NCBI RefSeq assembly: GCF_900107105.1
Contig: NZ_FNOT01000015.1
Span: forward strand, 61,095 to 125,094
Direction: 5' to 3'
Length of the DNA: 64,000 bases
From: Geodermatophilus africanus
GTDB taxonomy: Bacteria > Actinomycetota > Actinomycetes > Mycobacteriales > Geodermatophilaceae
Shown here: positions 1 to 6,576 of the stretch, one piece after another
Layout of the letters: every line of letters starts with the position of its first letter
Position numbering within the stretch: the stretch's first letter is position 1
The notes under the pieces: model-generated
The model's input: the letters and a program-made list of their open reading frames with translations, nothing else
Told to the model about the DNA's origin: nothing
Databases searched by the model: none
Translations under genes and position numbers: made by a program

Positions 1-1653
1 CAGCTGACCGCCCAGCAGGGCGCGGTGCTCGCCGTCCTGGTCCGCAGCCCCTCCACCTACGACCCGGAGTCCAATCCCGAGGGTGCTACGGACCGCTGGG
101 GCCTGGTGCTCGACGCGATGGTCGACGAGGGCTGGCTGACCGAGCAGGAGCGGCAGGCCTCGGTGTTCCCGCCGGTGATGCCGCGCACCGGCTCCAACCT
201 GGGCATCCCCAGCGAGTCGCAGGGCCTGGTCGTCCAGCGCGTCATCGCCGAGCTCGAGGCCAAGGGCTACGACGAGCAGCAGATCCGGGCCGGTGGCCTG
301 CGGATCACCAGCACGGTGGACAAGCGCTACCAGGACGCCGCCGTCTCCGCGGTCTCCGAGGTGATGGACGGCCAGCCGGAGAACCTGCGCGAGGCGCTGG
401 TGTCGGTCGACCCGGCGACCGGTGCGGTGCGGGCCTACTACGGCGGTCCGATCGGCGCCGGTGACGGCGCGGTCGACTACGCGCAGGCGCTGCGCCAGCC
501 CGGGTCGTCGGTGAAGCCCTACGTGCTGGCCACCGCGCTCGAGGACGGCATCGGCGTCAACGCCCGGCGCGACGGCTCCTCGCCGCAGGACTTCGCCGAC
601 CGCCCGGGCCTGCCGGTCCGCAACTCCGGTGGCGCCTCGTGCGCCTCCTGCACGCTCCGGGAGTCGCTGACCCGCTCGCTCAACACCACCTTCTACGGGC
701 TGGCCTACGAGGTCGGTGCGGAGCGGGTGCGGCAGAACGTCCTCGAGGCCACCGGCCTGCCCGAGGCGTGGCCGGACGAGCCGGCCTACGGCACGCTCGC
801 CGGGAGCAACACCCTGGCCGACCCGCAGACCGGCGGGACCGGCGCCTCCATCGGCATCGGCCAGTACGAGATGCGTCCGATCGACCAGGCGCACGGCTTC
901 GCCACCCTGGCCACCGGCGTGGAGCACGAGCCCTACTTCGTCGCCCGGGTGACCGACAGCGAGGGCACCGTCCTGCTCGAGTACAACGGCGACGCCGGCG
1001 ACCGGGTCTTCGAGGAGGACGTCGTCAACGACGTCACCTACGCGATGACCGACGTCGCCGCCTACTCGCGGCGCTCGCTGGACGGTGGCCGCGAGGTGGC
1101 CAGCAAGACCGGCACGCAGGGCCAGGGCGAGGACAACTCCGACGCCTGGATGGTCGGATTCACCCCGTCGATCTCGACCGCGGTGTGGATGGGCAACGAC
1201 TCGCCCGCCCAGCCGATCGAGGACGTCAACGGCCGGATCATCTACGGCTCGGGCCTGCCCGGCGCCATCTGGCAGGAGTACATGAACACCGTGCTGGACG
1301 GGACGCCGGAGGAGGACCTGCCCGACCGCGCGCTGATCCGCGGCGACACCGGTGAGGGCGTGCCCGCGCCGCAGACCGAGGCGCCGACGCGGTCGCCGCA
1401 GACGCAGGCGCCCGCACCGAGCACGCCGTCGACCCCGCCGGTGGCGGTTCCCGAGGAGCCTGTCACGGAGGAGCCGGTCGAGCAGCCGGTCGTCGAGGAG
1501 CCGGTCGTCCCGAACGGCGGGACGGGCGACGAGGACACCGGCAACACCTCGCCGAACCCGAACGGTGGGGGTGCCACGAACCCCGAGAACCCGGGTGGGG
1601 TCATCGGTGGCCAGTCCGCGGAAGCCACCGCCGGCGCCGGCGCTGCCAACTGA
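1..1653 (+). CDS. ponA: Class A penicillin-binding protein, 5' partial
   Basis: C-terminal part of a bifunctional peptidoglycan glycosyltransferase/transpeptidase, which polymerises glycan strands and cross-links stem peptides outside the membrane. The frame is open to base 1, so the N-terminus lies upstream. The first ~45 residues look like the end of the GT51 domain. The transpeptidase motifs follow in order: SSVK (catalytic Ser), SLN and KTG. A low-complexity Pro/Glu/Thr-rich tail of about 100 residues ends the protein, as in many actinobacterial PBP1 proteins. Next to the GT87 gene and upstream of rpsF-ssb it matches the mycobacterial ponA1 neighbourhood. The family is certain; the ponA1-type assignment rests on synteny. 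Confidence 0.93.
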   Translation, partial: QLTAQQGAVLAVLVRSPSTYDPESNPEGATDRWGLVLDAMVDEGWLTEQERQASVFPPVMPRTGSNLGIPSESQGLVVQRVIAELEAKGYDEQQIRAGGLRITSTVDKRYQDAAVSAVSEVMDGQPENLREALVSVDPATGAVRAYYGGPIGAGDGAVDYAQALRQPGSSVKPYVLATALEDGIGVNARRDGSSPQDFADRPGLPVRNSGGASCASCTLRESLTRSLNTTFYGLAYEVGAERVRQNVLEATGLPEAWPDEPAYGTLAGSNTLADPQTGGTGASIGIGQYEMRPIDQAHGFATLATGVEHEPYFVARVTDSEGTVLLEYNGDAGDRVFEEDVVNDVTYAMTDVAAYSRRSLDGGREVASKTGTQGQGEDNSDAWMVGFTPSISTAVWMGNDSPAQPIEDVNGRIIYGSGLPGAIWQEYMNTVLDGTPEEDLPDRALIRGDTGEGVPAPQTEAPTRSPQTQAPAPSTPSTPPVAVPEEPVTEEPVEQPVVEEPVVPNGGTGDEDTGNTSPNPNGGGATNPENPGGVIGGQSAEATAGAGAAN

Positions 1654-1677
1654 CCTCCGGCGGGCAGACTGACCCGC

Positions 1678-3204
1678 ATGAGCACGATCCCGACGGGCCC
1701 GTCCGCACCAGCGGACGGCGCGGGTGGGATCAGCGGCACGGCGTCCCCGGGTCCGGACGCCCGGCCCGACCGCGTCGTCCCCAGCTGGACCGACCCGGTC
1801 GTGGCCCAGGCCAGCGAGGCGGTGGGCGGCCCGTGGGGTCGCCACGCGGTCGTCGGGCGGGCGGCCTTCTGGACCCCCCTGCGGGTGTGCCTGCTGTTCG
1901 CCACGACCGTGCTGGCGGTCGCCTGGCTCAAGCAGGTCCCGTGCGCCGACGGCGACTGGACCGGCTCGCTGCAGTACACCCACCTCTGCTACTCCGACCC
2001 CGTGCCGCTGTTCGGCGCCTACGGGCAGGGCGAGGGGGCGCTGCCCTACCTCGACGCCCGGGTGGAGTACCCGGTGCTCACCGGGGCCGTCATGGCCCTC
2101 GCTGGGCTCGTCTCGGGCTGGTACGAACGGCTGGCCGCCACGGTCGGGGTCCTCCCGGCGGTCCCGCCGGTGGAGAGCTACACGGTCGTCACGGCGCTGC
2201 TGATGGCGGCGTGCGCGCTGGTGGTGGTGCGCGCGGTCCTGCCGCTGACCGGCCGGCGGCCGTGGGACACCGCGATGGTGGCGCTCTCACCCGTCCTGCT
2301 GGTCTACGCCTTCAACAACTGGGACCTGCTGGCCGTGGCGCTGGCCACCCTCGGGATCTGGGCGTGGGCCCGGCAGCGGCCGGTGCTCGCCGGGGCGCTG
2401 CTCGGGCTCGGCGTGGCCGCGAAGCTCTACCCGGTCCTGGTGCTCGGCGCGCTGTTCCTGCTGTGCCTGCGGGCCGGCCTGCTGCGGGTGTGGCTGCGGG
2501 CGGCGCTGGCCGCCGCCGGCGCGTGGCTGGCCGTCAACCTGCCGGTGGCCCTGCTGGCGCCGGAGAACTGGGGCTGGTTCTTCGCCTTCAGCCGACAGCG
2601 CCCGGCCAACCCCGAGTCGATCTGGAACCTCCTCCTGACGGTCACCGACAACCGGGTGCTCGACGGGCCGCTCGCCGAGGGCGAGGCGCCCTCGGTGCTC
2701 AACGCCGTCGTGGCCGTGCTGCTGCTCGCTCTCGCCGCCTGGGTCGCCTGGCTGGTGCTCACCGCCCCCGTCCGGCCGCGGGTGGCGCAGGTGGCCTTCC
2801 TGCTGGTGGCCGGCTTCCTGCTGCTCAACAAGGTCTACAGCCCGCAGTACGCGCTGTGGCTGCTGCCGTTGGCGGTCCTGGCCCGGCCGCGGTGGCGCTC
2901 GCTGCTGGTCTGGCAGGTCAGCGAGGCGCTGGTGTGGGTCGCCACGATGCTCTACTACCTCGGCACCGAGAACCGCGGCATCGAGGTCGAGTGGTTCTTC
3001 CTCGCCGTCCTGGCCCGCGACGCCATCCTCGTGGCGCTCGTGGTGCTCGTCGCCCGGGAGGTGCGACGGCCCGACGAGGACGTCGTCCGCACCAGCTGGC
3101 CCGGCGTCGACGACCCGGCGGGCGGCGCGCTCGACGGGGCCCCTGACGTGGTCACACTGCGATCCTCCGGATCGCACCGCAGCCAGGTGCCGTCCCCCCG
3201 GTGA
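1678..3204 (+). CDS. GT87 (DUF2029) polyprenyl-phosphate mannosyltransferase-like membrane protein
   Basis: A 508-residue polytopic membrane protein starting 24 nt after the PBP stop. A hydrophilic N-terminal stretch of ~60 residues precedes roughly ten hydrophobic segments. The first extracytoplasmic loop carries acidic residues and a VEYP motif typical of the GT87/DUF2029 family, whose characterised members use polyprenyl-phosphate-mannose to build cell-envelope glycans. M. tuberculosis has a homologous gene (Rv0051) directly after ponA1, so this pairing is conserved. Acceptor and exact reaction cannot be read from sequence. A TCC-loop hairpin lies inside the last codons. The ATG at 1678 has no strong Shine-Dalgarno, so translation may be coupled to the upstream gene. 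Confidence 0.85.
   Translation: MSTIPTGPSAPADGAGGISGTASPGPDARPDRVVPSWTDPVVAQASEAVGGPWGRHAVVGRAAFWTPLRVCLLFATTVLAVAWLKQVPCADGDWTGSLQYTHLCYSDPVPLFGAYGQGEGALPYLDARVEYPVLTGAVMALAGLVSGWYERLAATVGVLPAVPPVESYTVVTALLMAACALVVVRAVLPLTGRRPWDTAMVALSPVLLVYAFNNWDLLAVALATLGIWAWARQRPVLAGALLGLGVAAKLYPVLVLGALFLLCLRAGLLRVWLRAALAAAGAWLAVNLPVALLAPENWGWFFAFSRQRPANPESIWNLLLTVTDNRVLDGPLAEGEAPSVLNAVVAVLLLALAAWVAWLVLTAPVRPRVAQVAFLLVAGFLLLNKVYSPQYALWLLPLAVLARPRWRSLLVWQVSEALVWVATMLYYLGTENRGIEVEWFFLAVLARDAILVALVVLVAREVRRPDEDVVRTSWPGVDDPAGGALDGAPDVVTLRSSGSHRSQVPSPR
3158..3176. repeat. TCC-loop hairpin repeat, copy 1
   Basis: Arms TGCGATCC and GGATCGCA around a TCC loop, followed by ACCGCAGCCA. It lies inside the last codons of the GT87 gene. 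The same design with GCGGTCC/GGACCGC arms occurs twice at 34381-34428, one copy also followed by ACCGCGGCCA. It looks like a dispersed hairpin repeat. Confidence 0.6.
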
Positions 3205-3295
3205 GCTGAGCCGCTGCGTCGCACCTGCGCGGACCCCTCCAGGGCCCACTCGGCACGACGACACGACCGGGTGCCGCTCGCCACCAGCTCCCCGT

Positions 3296-3309
3296 GCTCC
3301 ACGTGGAAC
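3296..3309. other. parS-like palindrome (1 mismatch)
   Basis: GCTCCACGTGGAAC, one change from the perfect 14-bp palindrome GTTCCACGTGGAAC found elsewhere in the window. It lies between the convergent GT87 and nfo genes. It resembles the bacterial ParB site GTTTCACGTGAAAC. Assignment as parS is an inference. Confidence 0.55.
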
Positions 3310-3319
3310 ACGGGCCCGG

Positions 3320-4144
3320 TCACCCCAGGGCGGACCTCAGCAAGGTGATCTCCCCGGCGTGGCCGGCGGCGTCGCCGGGGGTCTCCAGGACGACGGGGCA
3401 GTCGGCCGCCCGGGCCACCTCGACCAGCAGCTCGGTCGGGATCTCGCCCTCGGTCAGCGGGGCGTGCCGGTCGCGGCTGGAGCCCTGCGGGTCGCGGCTG
3501 TTGTTCAGGTGCACCAGGTCGACGCGGCCGGTGATCGCCCGGACGTCGTCCACCGCGGTCGCCAGATCCCAGCCGGCGGCCCACGCGTGGCAGGTGTCGA
3601 GCACGAAGCCGGCCTCGAACTCGCCGATGGCGTCCCACAGCCGGGCGAGGGCGTCGAGGTCGCGGGCCATGGCGTTGCCGCCGCCGGCGGTGTTCTCGAT
3701 GAGCAGCGGGAGGGGGAAGCCGCCGTCCTCGGCCTGCCGGGAGAAGGTCTTGCGCCAGTTGTCGACGCCGGCCGCCGGGTCGTCGGTCCCCAGCACGTGA
3801 CCGCCGTGCACGACCATGCCGCGGGCGCCGATGGCCGCGGCGACCTGGGCGTGCTGGCCGAGCGTCTTGCGGCTGGGGATGCGGATGCGGTTGTTGGTCG
3901 ACGCCACGTTGAGGACGTAGGGCGCGTGCACGACGAGGAGCAGGTCCCCGGCGCGGTCGCCCGAGAGGGCGGACTGCTGGTCGGCGGACAGTCGCGGCGC
4001 CTTCCACCCCTGCGGGTCACCCAGGAAGACCTGCACGCCGTCGGCGTCCATCTCCGCGGCCCGGGCCAGCGGGCCGCCGTGCTCCATCCCGCCGTCCTGG
4101 GTCAGACCTGGGCCGACGTGTACGCCGATCGGGTGAGCTGCCAC
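3320..4144 (-). CDS. nfo: Deoxyribonuclease IV (AP endonuclease family 2)
   Basis: A 274-residue TIM-barrel metalloenzyme of the Nfo/AP-endonuclease-2 family, which cuts 5' of abasic sites in base-excision repair. Conserved metal-ligand segments are visible: [37 protein letters not shown] followed by DRH, and VLETPG. The GTG at 4144 (protein start [11 protein letters not shown]) is chosen because family members begin just before the IGxHV strand; the frame upstream is low-complexity. It is convergent with the GT87 gene and divergent from the rpsF operon. In mycobacterial gene order this position is held by other genes, so its placement is lineage-specific. Confidence 0.85.
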   Translation of the reverse strand: MAAHPIGVHVGPGLTQDGGMEHGGPLARAAEMDADGVQVFLGDPQGWKAPRLSADQQSALSGDRAGDLLLVVHAPYVLNVASTNNRIRIPSRKTLGQHAQVAAAIGARGMVVHGGHVLGTDDPAAGVDNWRKTFSRQAEDGGFPLPLLIENTAGGGNAMARDLDALARLWDAIGEFEAGFVLDTCHAWAAGWDLATAVDDVRAITGRVDLVHLNNSRDPQGSSRDRHAPLTEGEIPTELLVEVARAADCPVVLETPGDAAGHAGEITLLRSALG

Positions 4145-4154
4145 CCGGCCGACC

Positions 4155-4215
4155 CTAGGAGGGCCCCGTCCTCCCCGCCCCTCGCAGGCTCGCGGCGGGA
4201 CCCGGGACAGGGCCG
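4155..4215 (-). repeat. Dispersed ~60-bp GC-rich repeat, copy 1
   Basis: On the minus strand it reads GAGCCTGCGAGGGGCGGGGAG, then GACGGGGCC. This matches the core seen at 5962, 20370 and 57529 (GAGC..GCGAGGGGTGAGG..GACGGGGTCC). It fills the space between nfo and the rpsF promoter region. Confidence 0.6.
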
Positions 4216-4404
4216 GCGGCGGGGAGCGGGAGGCCGAGCGCCGTCGTCCCCTGTGGACGGCGGCGAGGCCCGCCGTCCACGCTGGTACCCTGGTCGGAGC
4301 GCGTTCCACCGGTGGCCGTCACCGGGCGGGGCGCGCGACGCGTGTACGACCCTCCTGCTGCAGACCGACTGCAGCCGCTCAGACCAGAGGAGGTGGGGTT
4401 CTCC

Positions 4405-4692
4405 GTGCGTCGCTACGAACTGATGGTCATCCTCGACCCCGACCTGGAGGAGCGCACCATCGCTCCCTCCCTCGACCGGTTCCTCACCGTCGTCACCAAC
4501 TCCGGTGGCACCGTGAAGACCGAGATCTGGGGCCGCCGCCGGTTGGCCTACGAGATCAAGAAGCAGGTCGAGGGCATCTACGCCATCGTCGACATCCAGG
4601 CCACGCCCGCCGCGGTGGCCGAGCTCGACCGGCAGTTGAACCTCAACGAGTCGGTCCTGCGCACGAAGCTCATGCGGCCCGAGGTCCACTGA
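4405..4692 (+). CDS. rpsF: 30S ribosomal protein S6
   Basis: 95 residues, the normal length for actinobacterial S6, beginning with the typical [16 protein letters not shown]6 binds S18 in the platform of the small subunit. The GTG at 4405 is chosen because a strong Shine-Dalgarno (GAGGAGGT, about 4387-4394) sits just upstream and the family starts here. It is first gene of the rpsF-ssb-rpsR-rplI operon, with the ssb ATG two bases after its stop. The S6/S18/SSB grouping is nearly universal in bacteria. Confidence 0.97.
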   Translation: MRRYELMVILDPDLEERTIAPSLDRFLTVVTNSGGTVKTEIWGRRRLAYEIKKQVEGIYAIVDIQATPAAVAELDRQLNLNESVLRTKLMRPEVH

Positions 4693-4694
4693 CC

Positions 4695-5174
4695 ATGGCC
4701 GGCGAGACCGTCATCACCGTCATCGGCAACCTGACGTCGGACCCGGAGCTGCGCTTCACCCCCTCCGGTGCCGCGGTCGCCAACTTCACCGTGGCCTCCA
4801 CGCCGCGGACCTTCGACCGTCAGTCGCAGGAGTGGAAGGACGGCGAGGCGCTCTTCCTGCGCTGCAACGTCTGGCGGCAGGCGGCGGAGAACGTCGCCGA
4901 GTCGCTGACCCGCGGGTCGCGGGTGATCGTCTCCGGCCGCCTCAAGCAGCGGTCGTTCGAGACCAAGGAAGGCGAGAAGCGCACCGTCGTCGAGCTCGAG
5001 GTCGACGAGATCGGCCCGTCGCTCCGCTACGCCACCGCGAAGGTCACCAAGGCCTCGCGCGGCGAGGGCGGCGGCGGCTTCGGCGGCGGTGGCGGTGGCG
5101 GCTTCGGTGGTGGCGGCGGGTCCAGCGACCCGTGGTCGACCCCGGCCCCGCCGTCCGACGAGCCGCCCTTCTGA
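4695..5174 (+). CDS. ssb: Single-stranded DNA-binding protein
   Basis: 159 residues. An N-terminal OB fold (residues 1-110, with [15 protein letters not shown] and [14 protein letters not shown]) binds single-stranded DNA as a tetramer. A glycine-rich linker with long GGGGG runs follows. The acidic C-terminal tip SDEPPF is the peptide that recruits replication and repair partners. It lies between rpsF and rpsR, as in mycobacteria. The start ATG is two bases after the rpsF stop. The DNA for the glycine linker is a GGC/GGT microsatellite-like run (5068-5130) that could slip. Confidence 0.97.
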   Translation: MAGETVITVIGNLTSDPELRFTPSGAAVANFTVASTPRTFDRQSQEWKDGEALFLRCNVWRQAAENVAESLTRGSRVIVSGRLKQRSFETKEGEKRTVVELEVDEIGPSLRYATAKVTKASRGEGGGGFGGGGGGGFGGGGGSSDPWSTPAPPSDEPPF

Positions 5175-5250
5175 CGAAGGACCCCCTTGCCCCCCACCGC
5201 TCGCACGCTCGCGGCGGGGCCCTGCGAGGGGGCCACACCCCTGTCTCACC
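5175..5250 (-). repeat. Dispersed GC-rich repeat, copy 2 (in ssb-rpsR gap)
   Basis: Directly after the ssb stop, GAAGGACCCCCTTG leads into a CTCGCACGCTCGCGGCGGGG segment that matches the dispersed repeat in inverse orientation. Its placement inside the ribosomal-protein operon is unusual. It may form a hairpin in the ssb-rpsR mRNA. Confidence 0.5.
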
Positions 5251-5262
5251 CTGGAGAACCCA

Positions 5263-5499
5263 GTGCCCAAGCCCCCTGTTCGGAAGCCCAAGAAGAAGGT
5301 CTGCCAGTTCTGCAAGGACAAGGCGACCTACATCGACTACAAGGACACGACCCTGCTGCGGAAGTTCATCTCCGACCGCGGCAAGATCCGTGCCCGCCGC
5401 GTGAGCGGCAACTGCAGCCAGCACCAGCGGGACGTCGCCACGGCTGTCAAGAACAGCCGTGAGATGGCCCTGCTGCCCTACACCTCGACGGCGCGCTGA
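5263..5499 (+). CDS. rpsR: 30S ribosomal protein S18
   Basis: 78 residues beginning [16 protein letters not shown]. It retains CxxC (CQFC) and a later Cys in SGNCSQHQ, which marks the zinc-binding (C+) form of S18. The other conserved blocks, [20 protein letters not shown] and [10 protein letters not shown], are intact. The GTG at 5263 follows a GGAGAA Shine-Dalgarno and gives the normal family N-terminus. In actinobacteria with two rpsR genes, zinc-free and zinc-bound versions are often Zur-controlled; this operon copy is the zinc form. rplI begins two bases after the stop. Confidence 0.95.
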   Translation: MPKPPVRKPKKKVCQFCKDKATYIDYKDTTLLRKFISDRGKIRARRVSGNCSQHQRDVATAVKNSREMALLPYTSTAR

Positions 5500-5501
5500 C
5501 C

Positions 5502-5957
5502 ATGAGCACCCAGAAGCTGATCCTGACGCAGGAGGTCACCGGTCTCGGGTCCTCCGGTGACACGGTAGAGGTCAAGGGCGGCTACGCCCGCAACTACCTC
5601 CTGCCCCGCGGCCTGGCCATCGTCGCCACCCGCGGTGCCGAGAAGCAGGTCGAGTCGCTGCGCCGGGCACGTGCCGCCCGCGAGGTGCGGTCGCAGGAGG
5701 AGGCGCAGGCCGTGGCCGGGCGCCTGTCCGGCCTGACGGTCCAGGTGCCGGCGCGGGCCGGCGAGGGTGGCCGGCTGTTCGGCCGCATCACCACCGCCGA
5801 CGTCGTCAACGCCGTGACCGCCGCCGGCGGCCCCCAGCTCGACCGGCGCCGGGTGGAGCTGCCCAGCAGCATCAAGACCACCGGCCAGCACACCGTGACC
5901 GTGCGGGTCCACCCCGAGGTCACCTCGCAGCTGACCATCGAGGTCGTCCCCGGCTGA
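5502..5957 (+). CDS. rplI: 50S ribosomal protein L9
   Basis: 151 residues, the usual L9 length. The N-terminal RNA-binding domain has the signature KGGYARNYLLPRGLA. A long connecting helix (residues ~45-75, rich in Arg/Ala/Glu) joins it to the C-terminal domain with GRLFGRITTADV. It is last gene of the rpsF operon and is followed by a dispersed repeat copy and a strong hairpin. Confidence 0.97.
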   Translation: MSTQKLILTQEVTGLGSSGDTVEVKGGYARNYLLPRGLAIVATRGAEKQVESLRRARAAREVRSQEEAQAVAGRLSGLTVQVPARAGEGGRLFGRITTADVVNAVTAAGGPQLDRRRVELPSSIKTTGQHTVTVRVHPEVTSQLTIEVVPG

Positions 5958-5961
5958 GGTC

Positions 5962-6019
5962 GGCCCCGTCCCGAGGCTCACCCCGAGCGGGCGAGGGCTG
6001 AGGAGGACGGGGTCCTTCT
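5962..6019 (+). repeat. Dispersed GC-rich repeat, copy 3
   Basis: GGCCCCGTCCCGAGGCTCAC, then CCCGAGC.GGCGAGGGCTGAGG, then GACGGGGTCCTTCT. It lies immediately after rplI and closely matches the copies at 20370 and 57529. Confidence 0.65.
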
Positions 6020-6020
6020 A

Positions 6021-6060
6021 CCGTGAGGGGCGTCGGACCGTGGTCCGGCGCCCCTCACGG
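6021..6060. terminator. Hairpin after rplI operon
   Basis: A 19-nt arm (6021-6039) and its complement (6042-6060) match except for one G-U pair, giving a very stable stem with a tiny loop. There is no T run, as is common for high-GC actinobacterial terminators. It sits 63 bp after the rplI stop. Confidence 0.7.
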
Positions 6061-6149
6061 CCTTCCCGGTCCCCGCTCCGGGCCCGTGACGCCTGGGCGC
6101 AGTGGGCTCGGCAACCGGCCACCGGTGACGGTTCGTGAGTGCGTCCATC

Positions 6150-6351
6150 TGTGGACGTGTGACCGCTGGGGCGGCTGCGGCGCGCCCGCCGACACGCCGG
6201 GGGACGACACCCGGATTTCTCGCGAAATTCTCCCGTCCACACCCGGTGGGTCGTCCCCGCGCAGGTCAGCCGCGGGATACCGGTGGCGGCGCCACAACGT
6301 CCCCCGCTGTCTCCACATGTCGACACGTCTGTGTCCACCGACTTGTCCACA
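6150..6351. promoter_or_regulatory. DnaA-box-like cluster upstream of dnaB
   Basis: The 619-bp gap between rplI and dnaB holds no gene. It contains one perfect actinobacterial DnaA box, TTGTCCACA (6343-6351). Two near matches sharing GTCCACA are CCGTCCACA at 6233-6241 and ACGTCCACA on the minus strand at 6150-6158. A partial GTGTCCACC lies near 6330. A small AT-rich inverted repeat (ATTTC/GAAAT) lies near 6215-6229. DnaA binding is inferred from motif match only. Confidence 0.4.
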
Positions 6352-6463
6352 AGTTGTGCAGAAGCGCACCCACACCGGTGTTGGACTGGTCCGTCCGCAC
6401 TTCCTAACGTCCTCCTCGGCCCCGCGCCCGCCCGAACTGTCGGTGCCCCGGGGTAGGAACGTC

Positions 6464-6479
6464 TCGAACACACGTTCGA
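6464..6479. promoter_or_regulatory. LexA (SOS) box upstream of dnaB
   Basis: TCGAACACACGTTCGA is a perfect actinobacterial SOS box (TCGAAC-N4-GTTCGA), ending 97 bp before the chosen dnaB start. A second perfect-arm box lies at 50599. LexA control of this dnaB is inferred from the motif alone. Confidence 0.7.
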
Positions 6480-6512
6480 GTCAGGTGTGCAGCGTTCTGG
6501 TGCTTCCCCCAC

Positions 6513-6540
6513 CAGGCCCCGGCGATCTCGCCGGGGCCTG
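6513..6540. terminator. Hairpin in dnaB leader
   Basis: CAGGCCCCGGCGA (6513-6525) pairs perfectly with TCGCCGGGGCCTG (6528-6540). It lies between the LexA box and the dnaB start, so transcripts from the SOS-box region would cross it. It could attenuate dnaB or terminate an upstream transcript. Confidence 0.5.
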
Positions 6541-6576
6541 TGCGCGGGTGCGCCGTGAGTGGATGGAGGACCTCCC

